A stretch of 64,000 nucleotides of DNA from Nitrosomonas communis (GTDB lineage: Bacteria; Pseudomonadota; Gammaproteobacteria; Burkholderiales; Nitrosomonadaceae). The notes below the pieces were generated by a model, which saw nothing but the letters and a program-made list of their open reading frames with translations, did no database searches and was not told the DNA's origin. Positions 37,351-46,617 of the stretch are shown here, piece by piece; within the stretch, counting starts at the first letter, position 1; the number at the start of each line of letters is the position of its first letter. Location: positions 1,612,001 to 1,676,000 of the forward strand of contig NZ_CP011451.1 in NCBI RefSeq assembly GCF_001007935.1, read 5' to 3'. A program made the translations under genes and the position numbers.

Positions 37351-37488
37351 TTATAAATCAGGCCCACCCATAAATTGCATTTCTCGCGTTCGGCAAAGCA
37401 ATACGAACAGCGATGTCGGGTGACTCATACGCATAAACCTGCGTCAGAGCAGGTGACAACTTATCGAGAAAGTAGCTTTAACAAATCA

Positions 37489-39006
37489 TTACATTTCTTT
37501 CCAGTCTGTAGCTTGTTCGAATGCATAAGCCGCTTGATAAATTGTTACTTCGTCAAAATGTTTTCCAACTAACATCATGCCGATGGGTAGCCCCTCCACT
37601 ATGCCGCACGGTATGCTCATCGCTGGATGATGGCTAATATTAAAGGGGCAGGTATTGCCGATCTGCTCTATGGCTCTGGCCACATATTCTTCCCTGCTCG
37701 CTTCAGCAGTTGGCAGTTTGGTTGCTTTCATGGGCATAGTTGGCATCAGCAGCAAATCATACTCATTCAATACAGCATTATAAGCAGCCGTTAGTCGGCG
37801 CGTCAGGTTAATCGCTTTACCATAGTAATACGTGCCATGATATTTCTTAATATAACTACCAAGCACAGTGAATAATTTGGTGGTTTCGGACAATTCGTCA
37901 GCGCGTCGCTGCCAACCATGTAATTTACTGATTAAGCTGGTGATGTACAAGTCAGAGCGTGACAGACCATAACCATTGCCAAACATCATAGTCTGCGTAA
38001 TCCCTTCCACACCAATGGGTGTCCATATTGCGGGTGCAATCAGATGGCAAGGAATCGATACTTCATCTATCTGGGCGCCAAGTTTTTGCAACCATTCAGC
38101 AGCTTTTTTCACTTTCGCATCCGATGCTGCTTCTGATTCCGGCCGAGCAAATCCTTCCTTTACCATGGCAATTTTCATGCCTTTGACGCCGCCATCAAGT
38201 CTCTGTGAATACTTGACCTTTGCTGCTGTACCAGGCTGGCGGGAGTCGTAACCATCTACACCGGCGATTACCTCCAGCATCAGTGCATTATCCGCCACGT
38301 TTGCTGTCATCGGACCGGTATGATCGACGAAAATCTCAATCGGCATGATACCGGTATAAGGCACGAGACCATAGGTTGGTTTCATACCGTAAATGCCTGA
38401 CCAGGAAGAGGGCATACGGATTGAGCCGCCCTGGTCTCCACCGATTGCCATATCAGCTTCTCCTAGCGCCACGACTACTGCACTGCCGGAAGAAGAACCG
38501 CCAGCGGAATACCCCTTCTTATGCGGATTATGGACTGGCCCCTTGGCACACGTATGGCTTCCACCAGAAATGCAGTAAGACTCACAATGCGTTTTACCTA
38601 TGATCTCAGCACCAGCATCGAGCAATCGGGTAACGACCGTTGCATCAACATCTGGTATATAACCTTCGAGAATGGAACTGCCATTCATCATGGGCACGCC
38701 AGCCACCATGACATTATCCTTGATTGCGATTCTTTTACCTTTTAAAGGACCAGTGGATGCACCTTTAATGGAGGTCTTAACATACCAGGCATTATGAGAA
38801 TTTTCTTCTACTGATGGAGCATGTCCGGAAGTACGAGGGTATTGTATGATTGGTAAATCATCAGGCAGGGCATCAACCAGATTATAAGCGTTAATGTGGG
38901 GCGCAATCAGTGCTCTGTAGGACCTAACATCCTCATCTGTCAGAGAAACACCTACTTCTTTTGCAGCCTCACGAATCTGATCTGTAGTGGGTAAGGGAAC
39001 AGCCAT
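37489..39006 (-). CDS. Amidase-signature hydrolase
   Basis: Hydrolase of the amidase-signature family with the full Ser-cisSer-Lys triad: K96 in AIKDN, S171 in SAGGSSSGSA, and the nucleophile S195 in GGDQGGSIRMPSSW. The 505-residue length and the extended N-terminal helical region resemble aliphatic or aryl amidases rather than GatA. No gatB or gatC lies nearby, so a catabolic or detoxifying amide hydrolase is likelier; the substrate is unknown. The IS982 element lies about 140 bases upstream of its start. Confidence 0.88.
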   Translation of the reverse strand: MAVPLPTTDQIREAAKEVGVSLTDEDVRSYRALIAPHINAYNLVDALPDDLPIIQYPRTSGHAPSVEENSHNAWYVKTSIKGASTGPLKGKRIAIKDNVMVAGVPMMNGSSILEGYIPDVDATVVTRLLDAGAEIIGKTHCESYCISGGSHTCAKGPVHNPHKKGYSAGGSSSGSAVVVALGEADMAIGGDQGGSIRMPSSWSGIYGMKPTYGLVPYTGIMPIEIFVDHTGPMTANVADNALMLEVIAGVDGYDSRQPGTAAKVKYSQRLDGGVKGMKIAMVKEGFARPESEAASDAKVKKAAEWLQKLGAQIDEVSIPCHLIAPAIWTPIGVEGITQTMMFGNGYGLSRSDLYITSLISKLHGWQRRADELSETTKLFTVLGSYIKKYHGTYYYGKAINLTRRLTAAYNAVLNEYDLLLMPTMPMKATKLPTAEASREEYVARAIEQIGNTCPFNISHHPAMSIPCGIVEGLPIGMMLVGKHFDEVTIYQAAYAFEQATDWKEM

Positions 39007-39147
39007 GATTATCTCCTCATTCGCTTTGATGAAGTGACGAGTTCAGTAAACGTTACCGATTGATCAAGAAGCAAAATTGATGGCTCCTCTCTTCTGAGGT
39101 AGCCAAATGCCAGAAATTCATTTTTCTGCTCTCCTACTCGATCTATA

Positions 39148-40155
39148 TTAACGTGAGTTCGACATAAGAATCATCAAATCACGACTGGAAGAGCTTGAGG
39201 GAGCCTGATATTAAGTGAGGGTTTCTTCTCGCGAAAGGTGTAAGCCACCAATCCGGCTATCAGATTAACAAAAAAGTTAACTGGGCTGCGATGGCGGGAG
39301 TGCTCGATTTGCGAGATATTCTTCAATGGGTCATTGACGCTCTCAATGATCGAACGTTTACGTAGCAGCAGCTTGTCAAACAACGGCAACAGCTTGTTTT
39401 TCATGTTCTTGCGTACTTTGGTGATGAGCTGCACGCCTTGCTCGCGGAGTTGCTCAAAGAGTGATTGCGAAATGTAGCCCCGGTCACCGAAGAGTTTGCC
39501 AAACAAGGAGCGCGTCACCTCTGGTACCGGGTCACGGTCATCCACATTGCCCGCCGTTATTTTTACCCCTGGCAATTCTCCCTGGTCATTAATGACCAGG
39601 TGCAGCTTGAATCCATAAAACCAACCCATGCTGGCCTTTCCCCGGGCAGCAAACCCTGCCATTACTTGATGAGACCCAATACGGCGATTATGGCACACAC
39701 TAATCTTAGTCGAATCAATGAAACTGATCCCACTACATTGCCCAAAGCGACTGGTCAGAAAACAGCACAAAGGCACCAGGCTACCTTGCAACAGCTCCAC
39801 AAAGCGGTGGTAACTCACCAACCCTGGAAAATAATCGCGCTGATACCTCAACACGTAATTCAGGTAATAGTGTTTAAACGTCCGGTACCCGGATAGATGA
39901 AACCCGACCATGATGGTCATGATTTCGCTTAGACACAGCGCTCCTTGCCGCCGACGCTGTTTCAGCGATGACTCTAATAAGTGCTGCTCCCATTGCGGCT
40001 CAAACTCTTTACAAAATTCGTCACTCTCACAAAAAATCGTTGTAGTATCCATGGAAATCTGACTCCTCTCATGATGAAATTCTTTTGCAAAACCATTTCA
40101 TCATAAGGAATTCAGGTTTCTTTTACAGCTTTTCTTATGTCGAACTCACGTTAAC
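39148..40155 (-). mobile_element. IS982-family insertion sequence, intact
   Basis: A 1008-bp element with perfect 23-base terminal inverted repeats at 39148-39170 and 40133-40155, beginning TTAACGTGAG. It encloses one full-length transposase gene. Length and content fit IS982. The flanks do not show an obvious target duplication, so an older insertion or flanking rearrangement is possible. Confidence 0.9.
39174..40052 (-). CDS. IS982-family transposase
   Basis: DDE transposase of 292 residues. It starts MDTTTIFCESDEFCKEFEP, with the QKRRRxG-type basic stretch (LKQRRRQGALCLSEIMTIM), then FIDSTKISVCHNRR carrying the first aspartate, LFGDRGYIS with the second, and SIIESVNDPLKN with the glutamate. 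The frame is uninterrupted and its stop lies just inside the terminal repeat, so the copy may be active. Confidence 0.92.
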   Translation of the reverse strand: MDTTTIFCESDEFCKEFEPQWEQHLLESSLKQRRRQGALCLSEIMTIMVGFHLSGYRTFKHYYLNYVLRYQRDYFPGLVSYHRFVELLQGSLVPLCCFLTSRFGQCSGISFIDSTKISVCHNRRIGSHQVMAGFAARGKASMGWFYGFKLHLVINDQGELPGVKITAGNVDDRDPVPEVTRSLFGKLFGDRGYISQSLFEQLREQGVQLITKVRKNMKNKLLPLFDKLLLRKRSIIESVNDPLKNISQIEHSRHRSPVNFFVNLIAGLVAYTFREKKPSLNIRLPQALPVVI

Positions 40156-40232
40156 ATAATGGCTGTCCTGCGATAACATGAATCCAGAAGATGCCGCCTT
40201 TCGACAGCAAGACTATTGCTTCAGTTCCTTTT

Positions 40233-41489
40233 CTAGCTTTTCATCCCAAGCCCATGGTGCAGGGAGAAGCGGTAGGCACTGAGTGCGGGAATGAGTCCCA
40301 GCAGCAAGGTGCCCATAACGATGACTCCCAACATACCGAGCATCTGACTATTGATAGCAAAGTGATTGATGAAAATGCCATAATTATCTGCGAGAAACGG
40401 CTGAGCAAAGAATATCCCTATCACTAGCGCAAAAATCGCAGCCATTATTCCGGTTAAGGAAATCAGTAGGGCTTCGGTTTGAATGGTTAGAAACACGAAA
40501 AAAGGGCTGGCGCCGATAGCGCGCATGATCGCAATCTCGCGCTGTCTTTCGCGAATCGAGGCAAGCAGCATGGTGCTTAAGCCTAATAACGAGGAAAATA
40601 AAACCAAGATAGAGATCAATCTGAGGGTGTTTTCCATCACCTGCATCATGTGCCATAGTTCAGTAAGTGCAATGCCAGGTAAGATGGCCAGCAATGGTTC
40701 TTTTTGATAGTGATTGACTTGGCGTTGAACATGAAACGTGGCTATTTTTGATTTAAGACCGACCAGGAAAGCTGTAATACTGTGGGTGGTCAAATCGAGT
40801 GCAGCTAGCTCATGAGCAGAAGTTTGCTTACCTGGAATTTTTACACCATCTTTCCAGTCCAAGTGGATGACCTCCATTCCTTGCAGGCTAATGTATAGCG
40901 CTTGATCAACGGGTGTCCCGGTCGGCCGTAAAATCCCGGTGACGCGAAAAGGTTTGTCATCATGCTTACTGAAACTGGTATGCCCAAGACCATGCGTCAA
41001 GACAATACGCTCATTCAGGCGATAACCGAGTTTTCTGGCGACTTCGGCGCCGAGCACCACATCGAATAGCTGCACAAAAGGGCCGCCTTGCGCAAAGGAT
41101 AACGATGTATTCTGACCAAAACGAAAGTGCGTAAAATAATCTTGTGTCGTGCCCATTACCCGATAGCCGCGATGGGAGTCACCTAATGAAATCGGAATCG
41201 TCCAGGCAACTTTGGGGTCGGTGGCAATCTCACGATAACTTTCCCATGAGATATTATTGGTCGCATTGCCCATGCGGAAAACAGAGTACAGCAACAAATT
41301 TAACTGCCCGGTACGGGCGCCCACAATCAAATCGACACCCGAGACTGTTTTGCTGAAACTTTCTTTTGCTTCGTGGCGGATGTGCTCTACCCCGAGCAAA
41401 ACAAAAGTGCTGATGGCTACCGAAATCAAGGTGAGTAACACGGTATATTTGCGATTGAGCAGGCTATGCCAGGCGACCTTAAGAAACAT
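40233..41489 (-). CDS. FtsX/MacB-type ABC transporter permease
   Basis: Membrane subunit with the MacB/LolE layout: one N-terminal helix (LNRKYTVLLTLISVAISTFVLL), a periplasmic domain of about 220 residues, then three C-terminal helices with the coupling segment SIRERQREIAIMRAIGASP. At 418 residues it overlaps the ATPase gene by 11 bases. Together with DUF2796, DUF3299 and CobW neighbours, it resembles zinc-responsive transport loci such as zrg in Vibrio. Whether it moves metal, lipoprotein or something else is not settled by the sequence. Confidence 0.88.
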   Translation of the reverse strand: MFLKVAWHSLLNRKYTVLLTLISVAISTFVLLGVEHIRHEAKESFSKTVSGVDLIVGARTGQLNLLLYSVFRMGNATNNISWESYREIATDPKVAWTIPISLGDSHRGYRVMGTTQDYFTHFRFGQNTSLSFAQGGPFVQLFDVVLGAEVARKLGYRLNERIVLTHGLGHTSFSKHDDKPFRVTGILRPTGTPVDQALYISLQGMEVIHLDWKDGVKIPGKQTSAHELAALDLTTHSITAFLVGLKSKIATFHVQRQVNHYQKEPLLAILPGIALTELWHMMQVMENTLRLISILVLFSSLLGLSTMLLASIRERQREIAIMRAIGASPFFVFLTIQTEALLISLTGIMAAIFALVIGIFFAQPFLADNYGIFINHFAINSQMLGMLGVIVMGTLLLGLIPALSAYRFSLHHGLGMKS

Positions 41490-42219
41490 ACTGGTTCCCT
41501 CCTGCTAGATTGATTTCTGCCAGGTTAACGACATGATGAAAATGAGGTGTCAAGGCTGTGTCATGACTGACAAAAATTAGCGTATTACCTTGTATTTGGC
41601 CGATTTCCATCAGGATTTTCATAAAAGCATCCCGTATATCGCTATCCAAAGCGGAAGTCGGTTCATCCACGATCAAAATTTCCGGAGCATTGATCAGCGC
41701 GCGCGCAATGGCGACGCGTTGTTGCTGACCTACACTGAGATTGCTTGCTTTTTTTGTGATCAGTGTGTGATCCAGCCCAAGTGCCTCGAACAGCTGCTTC
41801 GCCATTAAATCGAGACCCGTTATATGCTTTTTGCCGAAATGGGCCGCTAATCGGATATTATCCAGCACGCTCAAATAAGGAATGAGGTTGAATTGCTGGA
41901 ACACGATGCCAATATGCGCCGCTCTGAAGCGATCCCGTTTATGAGCGGATAATGCTGCGATGTCCTGACCAAGGATTTCGATACGGCCTTGATTGGCAAC
42001 CAGGATGCCAGCCAGCAAATTCAGCAGGGTTGATTTTCCTGAACCCGAGGGTCCTTTAAGAAATACCCGGTCGCCTCTCGCTACCTGCCATGCAGGAATA
42101 TTTAGCACAGTGGGCTGTCTTTTTCCGGGGTAGGAGAAATGCAAATCGCTAATTTTTATTACGAACGATACTGGGTCTGGGACCCGTGCCGTAGAATTTT
42201 CCGGAGAGTCTGAGTACAA
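41479..42219 (-). CDS. LolD-like ABC transporter ATPase
   Basis: Cytoplasmic ATPase partner of the permease gene that follows. Walker A is KGPSGSGKST, the Q-loop IVFQQFNLIPYLSV, the signature LSVGQQQRVAIARAL, Walker B ILIVDEPTSALD, and the H-loop VSHD. The length is 246 residues. The start is a TTG, supported by a full AGGAGG five bases upstream and by the lack of an ATG near the conserved start of the domain. The gene is divergent from the DUF3299 lipoprotein gene. Confidence 0.9.
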   Translation of the reverse strand: MYSDSPENSTARVPDPVSFVIKISDLHFSYPGKRQPTVLNIPAWQVARGDRVFLKGPSGSGKSTLLNLLAGILVANQGRIEILGQDIAALSAHKRDRFRAAHIGIVFQQFNLIPYLSVLDNIRLAAHFGKKHITGLDLMAKQLFEALGLDHTLITKKASNLSVGQQQRVAIARALINAPEILIVDEPTSALDSDIRDAFMKILMEIGQIQGNTLIFVSHDTALTPHFHHVVNLAEINLAGGNQYVS

Positions 42220-42229
42220 GAAAGCCTCC

Positions 42230-42273
42230 TTGACAGTTTTACTCTAGATCAAATGTACTATATTGTAATATGG
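42230..42273 (+). promoter_or_regulatory. Candidate promoter and Zur-like operator
   Basis: In the 64-base divergent spacer a TTGACA (42230-42235) is followed by AT-rich sequence with TGTACT as a weak -10. Overlapping it, AAATGTACTATATTG (from 42251) resembles one half of a Zur site, and TACTATATTGTA (42257-42268) is a 10-of-12 palindrome. The second half of a classical site is poor, so this is only a suggestion prompted by the zinc-type neighbours. Confidence 0.3.
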
Positions 42274-42283
42274 CTTTAATTTA

Positions 42284-42946
42284 ATGATGTCTATGCTACT
42301 TATTATGAAAACCAGTTTCTTGATCAATAAACCAACTAAATTCATCAGCCTCCTGGCTGTATTGCTCATCGCCTGTTCTCAGAGTGAGCCTGATGTGAGC
42401 TCAGATGCGGTATCAGGTAATCAAACGCTCGCTCATCAACAGGCAGTTAAAGACGCACCTTATCAAACCATCCAATGGACCGATCTGATGCCGCAGGATG
42501 ATCTCGATGCCTTGTTGAATCCGCCGGCTTATCTGGATGAGATAGAAGATGGTTCTGAGGAAGATATGTTAAGCAATCAATTCATACTGGCGATGGCTCA
42601 AGCCAGTGATGATCGCTACATGCAAGCGCTTTCATCGACACGGATCATGCCGGAATTTGATCATCAACGAATAAGATTACCAGGTTTTATCGTACCGCTG
42701 GAGTTCGGTGAAAAACAAACTATTACGCGCTTCTTTCTAGTACCGTTTTTCGGCGCATGCATTCATGTGCCCCCGCCCCCGCCTAATCAAATTATTTATG
42801 GGATCTATGATAAAGGGTTAAAGCTTGAGGCTTTGCATGAGCCAGTGTGGGTGACAGGTCTTTTGAAAACAACGCTGACTGAGAACGATGTCGCCACCTC
42901 TGCTTATGCGATAGAAGTCGCAGAAGTGGAAACATACGCTGAATAA
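42284..42946 (+). CDS. DUF3299 lipoprotein
   Basis: Exported lipoprotein with a lipobox LIAC after FISLLAVL. A start at 42305 (MKTSFLINK) gives a more normal signal than the first ATG at 42284. The mature part carries IQWTDLMPQDDL, RLPGFIVPLEF and the family signature FFGACIHVPPPPPNQIIY with one cysteine and one histidine that could bind metal. The family is recurrently linked to DUF2796 proteins and FtsX-type ABC genes in putative zinc regulons. It is divergent from the ATPase gene and convergent with the DUF2796 gene. Confidence 0.85.
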   Translation: MMSMLLIMKTSFLINKPTKFISLLAVLLIACSQSEPDVSSDAVSGNQTLAHQQAVKDAPYQTIQWTDLMPQDDLDALLNPPAYLDEIEDGSEEDMLSNQFILAMAQASDDRYMQALSSTRIMPEFDHQRIRLPGFIVPLEFGEKQTITRFFLVPFFGACIHVPPPPPNQIIYGIYDKGLKLEALHEPVWVTGLLKTTLTENDVATSAYAIEVAEVETYAE

Positions 42947-42958
42947 ACTCGGAGTTGT

Positions 42959-43519
42959 TTAGTTAACGCTTAGCGTGGGGTGGCTTGCTGTCAAGGAAGC
43001 AGCACCTTGCTTACCCTGGAAAATCCATTGCGCTTTGATTTCCTGGAGATCCGGAAAAAGCGAAAATAGATTGACCGAAATGGCTGTTAAATCTTTAGCC
43101 TGCTCGCACTGGAACACATAGTTAGCATGGAGATCAGCGTGCTCATGATGCATTTCAGGAGGATGCGGATGATTTTTGTCCGCATGGTTTTTGCTATAAG
43201 GCATTTCAATTTCCACATTTTCTAATGAGCATTTAGTGGTTACAAAATGAAACAGACGATCTGACGATGCCAATGTTTGCTCTGCTTTTAATAAGGCTGA
43301 TACTTGTTCCTCATTATTGGGTGCATGTTCGAACCCGACCAAGTTGATTACGGGCGAGTCAAGTTCAATAAATAATGAATTGCCATCAAGCACAATATTC
43401 ATTACAGCCTCACCATGGACGTGTGCACCATGCGTGAGTGGTGTCCCTGATGAAAAAACAGGGGCACTGTTCCCCAGCAAGATCAATAGCCAGCTGATTA
43501 AGCCTTGTTTCATTACCAT
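42959..43519 (-). CDS. DUF2796 periplasmic metal-binding protein (ZrgA-like)
   Basis: After a signal sequence (LISWLLILLGNSAPVFS) the mature protein begins HGAHVHGEAVMNIVLDG and has DSPVINLVGFEHAPNN, both family hallmarks. A histidine-rich loop around residues 115-135 contains NHPHPPEMHHEHADLH and fits zinc capture in the periplasm. ZrgA of Vibrio cholerae belongs to this family. The ATG at 43519 follows AAGGAGAG; further starts lie on both sides. It ends 12 bases from the convergent DUF3299 gene. Confidence 0.88.
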   Translation of the reverse strand: MVMKQGLISWLLILLGNSAPVFSSGTPLTHGAHVHGEAVMNIVLDGNSLFIELDSPVINLVGFEHAPNNEEQVSALLKAEQTLASSDRLFHFVTTKCSLENVEIEMPYSKNHADKNHPHPPEMHHEHADLHANYVFQCEQAKDLTAISVNLFSLFPDLQEIKAQWIFQGKQGAASLTASHPTLSVN

Positions 43520-43837
43520 CACTCTCCTTCTGTAAACTTTTACCAGCATGGAAATTTGCTCATTATTCTAATAGATCGTTTCAGTAAAATATTTCAAATT
43601 TACCGTTTACCCGAATATTGCACAAGCATCAAAAATAAGAGCGAATTTGCCAGAAACTCATTTTACAATTGGATAAATCAGATCTCTATTCAAAATTTGT
43701 TGTGATGGAATGCGTTTTTCTGAGGATTTTGTCGGAAATTATGACAAAAAAGAGGTTTTTCTTTGTTGACAGGCGTAGCCCATTCACCCCATTGCTATTT
43801 TATGCGGTAAATGGCGCTTCATAATCCTGGGAATGAC
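43520..43837. other. Intergenic region before IS1380 transposase
   Basis: Roughly 320 AT-rich bases that should contain the promoter of the DUF2796 gene and one end of the IS1380 element. A 7-base stem TTTTGTC/GACAAAA lies at 43727-43749. I could not define the IS end by inverted repeats, and no other gene was found. Confidence 0.4.
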
Positions 43838-45178
43838 TTACCCAGGAGCAAGTCTGGCTGCGGTTTGGAAGAACAGTTTTTGGTAGGGACAGCTACTTGC
43901 CAGTAAAAAGCGAATACGGCGGGTATTACGTAGCATGACGGCACCTATTTTGATCAGTTTGAGGCGTAATGTGCTCACATAGGCCTGAGCCAGTTCTGTA
44001 CCTTGCAAGGCAAGTCGCCGTATGGTTTCCAGCAAAATGTAAGCCAGCGAGGACAGGAGTAGACGAAATTGATTTGACCACCACCGATGGCAACTGGTGC
44101 GATCTGCAAACAGATCGAGCTGTTGTTCCTTGATCCGGTTTTCCATTTCACCGCGTAAACAATAAATCTTATCGTACAGAAGCTGCGGTTTACCGGTCAG
44201 ATTGGTGACGAGATAACGTGGATGACTGCCTTTGTCAGTGTGTTCGATTTTAACAATGATGCGCCGTGTCCGCTGCCAGCTTTTTGCAGCATATTGAAAC
44301 TCGTCAAATCGTCGTACTTTCTCACCTGATTCAACATACTGCTTCTCTGCCGCTTGCTGCCATTGCGCAGTGATCTCATTCAGCCGCTTGTTTTGGGCGA
44401 TACCCACGATATAACCCACCTCATGCCGCTCACACCATGCCAACATTCTGCGGCGGCAAAAACCACTGTCACCTCGAAAAATGATACAAACTGCAGGCCA
44501 GCTCTGTCTGAACCGTTTTACCAGCAACGACAGAATGGCCCAGGCATGTCTTGCCCCATCAATATTGCTTGGCCGCAGGTAGCTTACCAGCAGTTGATCC
44601 TGGCAGAACACATACAGCGGCAAAAAGCAGTAGTGATCATAATAACCATGAAAGAAGCGGCCTTCCTGTTTGCCATGAACCGCATCATCAGTGGCATCAA
44701 AATCCAGCATCAGTTCTTTGGGTGGCTGTTTAAATGAAGCCATAAACCGCTCTACCATTACTTGATGAACATGCCAGGCCGTTTGCCGATTCGCCCGATT
44801 CTCCCAACGGCATAAGGTAGAGCTGCTCGCCAATACCTCTTCGCGTTCAACCGCTGATTGAATCGCCAAATCATGACGTAATTGCTGATGATCATTGAGG
44901 TCTTCATAGCCACATGCCAACGCATAAATCCGTTGGCGCAATAGCGTCAAACTATCATGCCTGCAACTTGCCTGCCGACGATTATCGTCCAGTACTTGAG
45001 CAACCGCTTTGCTCAACCCAATGCGTTTATCCACCTGGCGCAATAACATGACGCCACCATCTGAAGTAATATCGCCACCCTGGAAATTCACTTCAACAGT
45101 ACGCTTTTTTACCTCTGGAAAATTAAACGATTCCTGGGTACACTTTGTCACTGGCAATTCCTTTTCTTTATTCAGCAT
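43838..45178 (-). CDS. IS1380-family transposase
   Basis: DDE transposase of 446 residues with the family start VEVNFQGGDITSDGGVMLLRQVD. The catalytic regions are LDFDATDDAVHG, FRGDSGFCRRRMLAWCE, and YCLRGEMENRIKEQQLDLFADR. The frame is uninterrupted, so the protein could be functional. It lies between the DUF2796 gene and the CobW gene, both of probable zinc function. Terminal repeats were searched for by eye on both sides without a convincing pair. Confidence 0.92.
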   Translation of the reverse strand: MLNKEKELPVTKCTQESFNFPEVKKRTVEVNFQGGDITSDGGVMLLRQVDKRIGLSKAVAQVLDDNRRQASCRHDSLTLLRQRIYALACGYEDLNDHQQLRHDLAIQSAVEREEVLASSSTLCRWENRANRQTAWHVHQVMVERFMASFKQPPKELMLDFDATDDAVHGKQEGRFFHGYYDHYCFLPLYVFCQDQLLVSYLRPSNIDGARHAWAILSLLVKRFRQSWPAVCIIFRGDSGFCRRRMLAWCERHEVGYIVGIAQNKRLNEITAQWQQAAEKQYVESGEKVRRFDEFQYAAKSWQRTRRIIVKIEHTDKGSHPRYLVTNLTGKPQLLYDKIYCLRGEMENRIKEQQLDLFADRTSCHRWWSNQFRLLLSSLAYILLETIRRLALQGTELAQAYVSTLRLKLIKIGAVMLRNTRRIRFLLASSCPYQKLFFQTAARLAPG

Positions 45179-45408
45179 AGGTAACTGAATTATAAAGATT
45201 TAATGGGGAATTGCCACTTCCCTTCGTGCAATATTCGGGTTTAGCCTGAGTCTGCCGAAAGCCAGTGCAAACAGCGGTTTGCGGCTCGACTCAACTGGGT
45301 GCAACACGATCAATATTATGCCTCCAATACAGCTGATAGTGTTTCGATAGCAGCGTATTTAGCCGTGTTAAACTAGTAACAGGCTTTATTTTACCAAGAC
45401 AATTCACC

Positions 45409-46515
45409 ATGACACTTACGTCTCCCACCCCTTCGCTGATTCCTGTGACATTGCTGACCGGTTACTTAGGAAGCGGCAAGACTACGATACTCAACCACAT
45501 CATGCAACAAGCCGCGATGGCGGATACTTTGGTGATCATCAATGAATTCGGAGAAATTGCATTAGACCACTTGATGGTCGTACATAGCACTGATAACGTG
45601 GTGATGGAGATGGGCAGTGGCTGCCTGTGTTGCACGATCCGCAGCGATCTTGTTAAAACGCTGCAAGATCTCACCTGGCGATTCGCCCGTAATGGAAAAC
45701 GGCAGTTCCATCGCACTCTGATCGAAACGACTGGCCTGGCTGACCCTGCTCCCATTATTCATACTTTAATGGCTGATCCAAAGATCACTAACCACTACCG
45801 GCTTGATGGGATCGTGGCAACCATCGATATGGCCACGGGAAACCATACTCTGAGCACGTATCAGGAAGCGATCAAACAAGCTGCGATTGCAGACTGTCTG
45901 TTGCTGACCAAGACTGATCTGGCCACATCCCAACACAAGGCCGGCTTGCTGCAGCGACTGAACGTCATCAACCCTGCCGCAACACGCTGGCAGGTGGTAC
46001 ATGGTCAGATTGAAGCAGAAAAATTGTTGGATTTGAGGCTGTTCTCAACTCAGGAAAAAACACCCGATGTGGAGCACTGGCTTCGGGAAGAAGCTTATTT
46101 GGCAGACGCTACCCATAAGCCGGGCCATGATGCACAAGGTCATACTGAGGATCACCATTCCCACGAAAGCCATAATGACCATCTGCATGACATCAATCGT
46201 CATGATGATCATATCCGCGCATACTGTTTCACCACGGAGCAGCCGGTTAGCAAACACATCTACCCGATCTTGCTCGATCTGCTGTTTTACATGGGCAGCA
46301 ATATCCTGCGTATCAAAGGCATCGTAAATATCGAAGGCAACGATGGTCCGATGGCGCTGCATGGGGTACAGCACATCCTCCACCCGCTGATACCCTTACC
46401 CGCTTGGACAAGTGAAGACCGGCGCTCGAAAATTGTCTTCATCACCCGAGACGTCGAACGGGAAACAGTCGAAAAAATTTTTAAATCCATCACGCCTGTT
46501 GCTAATCGCAACTAA
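45409..46515 (+). CDS. CobW/COG0523 metal-chaperone GTPase
   Basis: G3E-family GTPase predicted to deliver or buffer zinc or a related metal. The P-loop GYLGSGKTT is at residues 18-26, then NEFGEIALDH, the metal-site motif GCLCCT at 71-76, TLIETTGLADPAPI, and the base-recognition TKTD at 167-170. Residues 236-268 hold eleven histidines, a typical zinc-binding insertion, before the CobW C-terminal domain. The neighbouring DUF2796/DUF3299/ABC genes support a zinc role; the exact client is unknown. Confidence 0.92.
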   Translation: MTLTSPTPSLIPVTLLTGYLGSGKTTILNHIMQQAAMADTLVIINEFGEIALDHLMVVHSTDNVVMEMGSGCLCCTIRSDLVKTLQDLTWRFARNGKRQFHRTLIETTGLADPAPIIHTLMADPKITNHYRLDGIVATIDMATGNHTLSTYQEAIKQAAIADCLLLTKTDLATSQHKAGLLQRLNVINPAATRWQVVHGQIEAEKLLDLRLFSTQEKTPDVEHWLREEAYLADATHKPGHDAQGHTEDHHSHESHNDHLHDINRHDDHIRAYCFTTEQPVSKHIYPILLDLLFYMGSNILRIKGIVNIEGNDGPMALHGVQHILHPLIPLPAWTSEDRRSKIVFITRDVERETVEKIFKSITPVANRN

Positions 46516-46617
46516 ACAAAGTTTGCGCATCAGCGCGCGTATTCTACTGCATAATGGCGCTACCCTACTTTCGCAGTAATGGCTTAACCCCAACACATCA
46601 CTTAACGAAGGAAAACA

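Larger units (their letters stand above)
36866..37488. other. Intergenic region with two dispersed repeats
   Basis: About 620 bases between the aminotransferase and amidase genes (both minus strand). It contains the second copy of the palindromic repeat and one copy of a 35-base motif, listed separately, plus a small CCTGC/GCAGG hairpin near 37438. No convincing gene or terminator was found in the remaining sequence. Confidence 0.6.

Noticed and set aside
43700..45300. Terminal inverted repeats for the IS1380 element
   Set aside because: Only a 7-base CCCCATT match was found on the two sides, too little to define ends.
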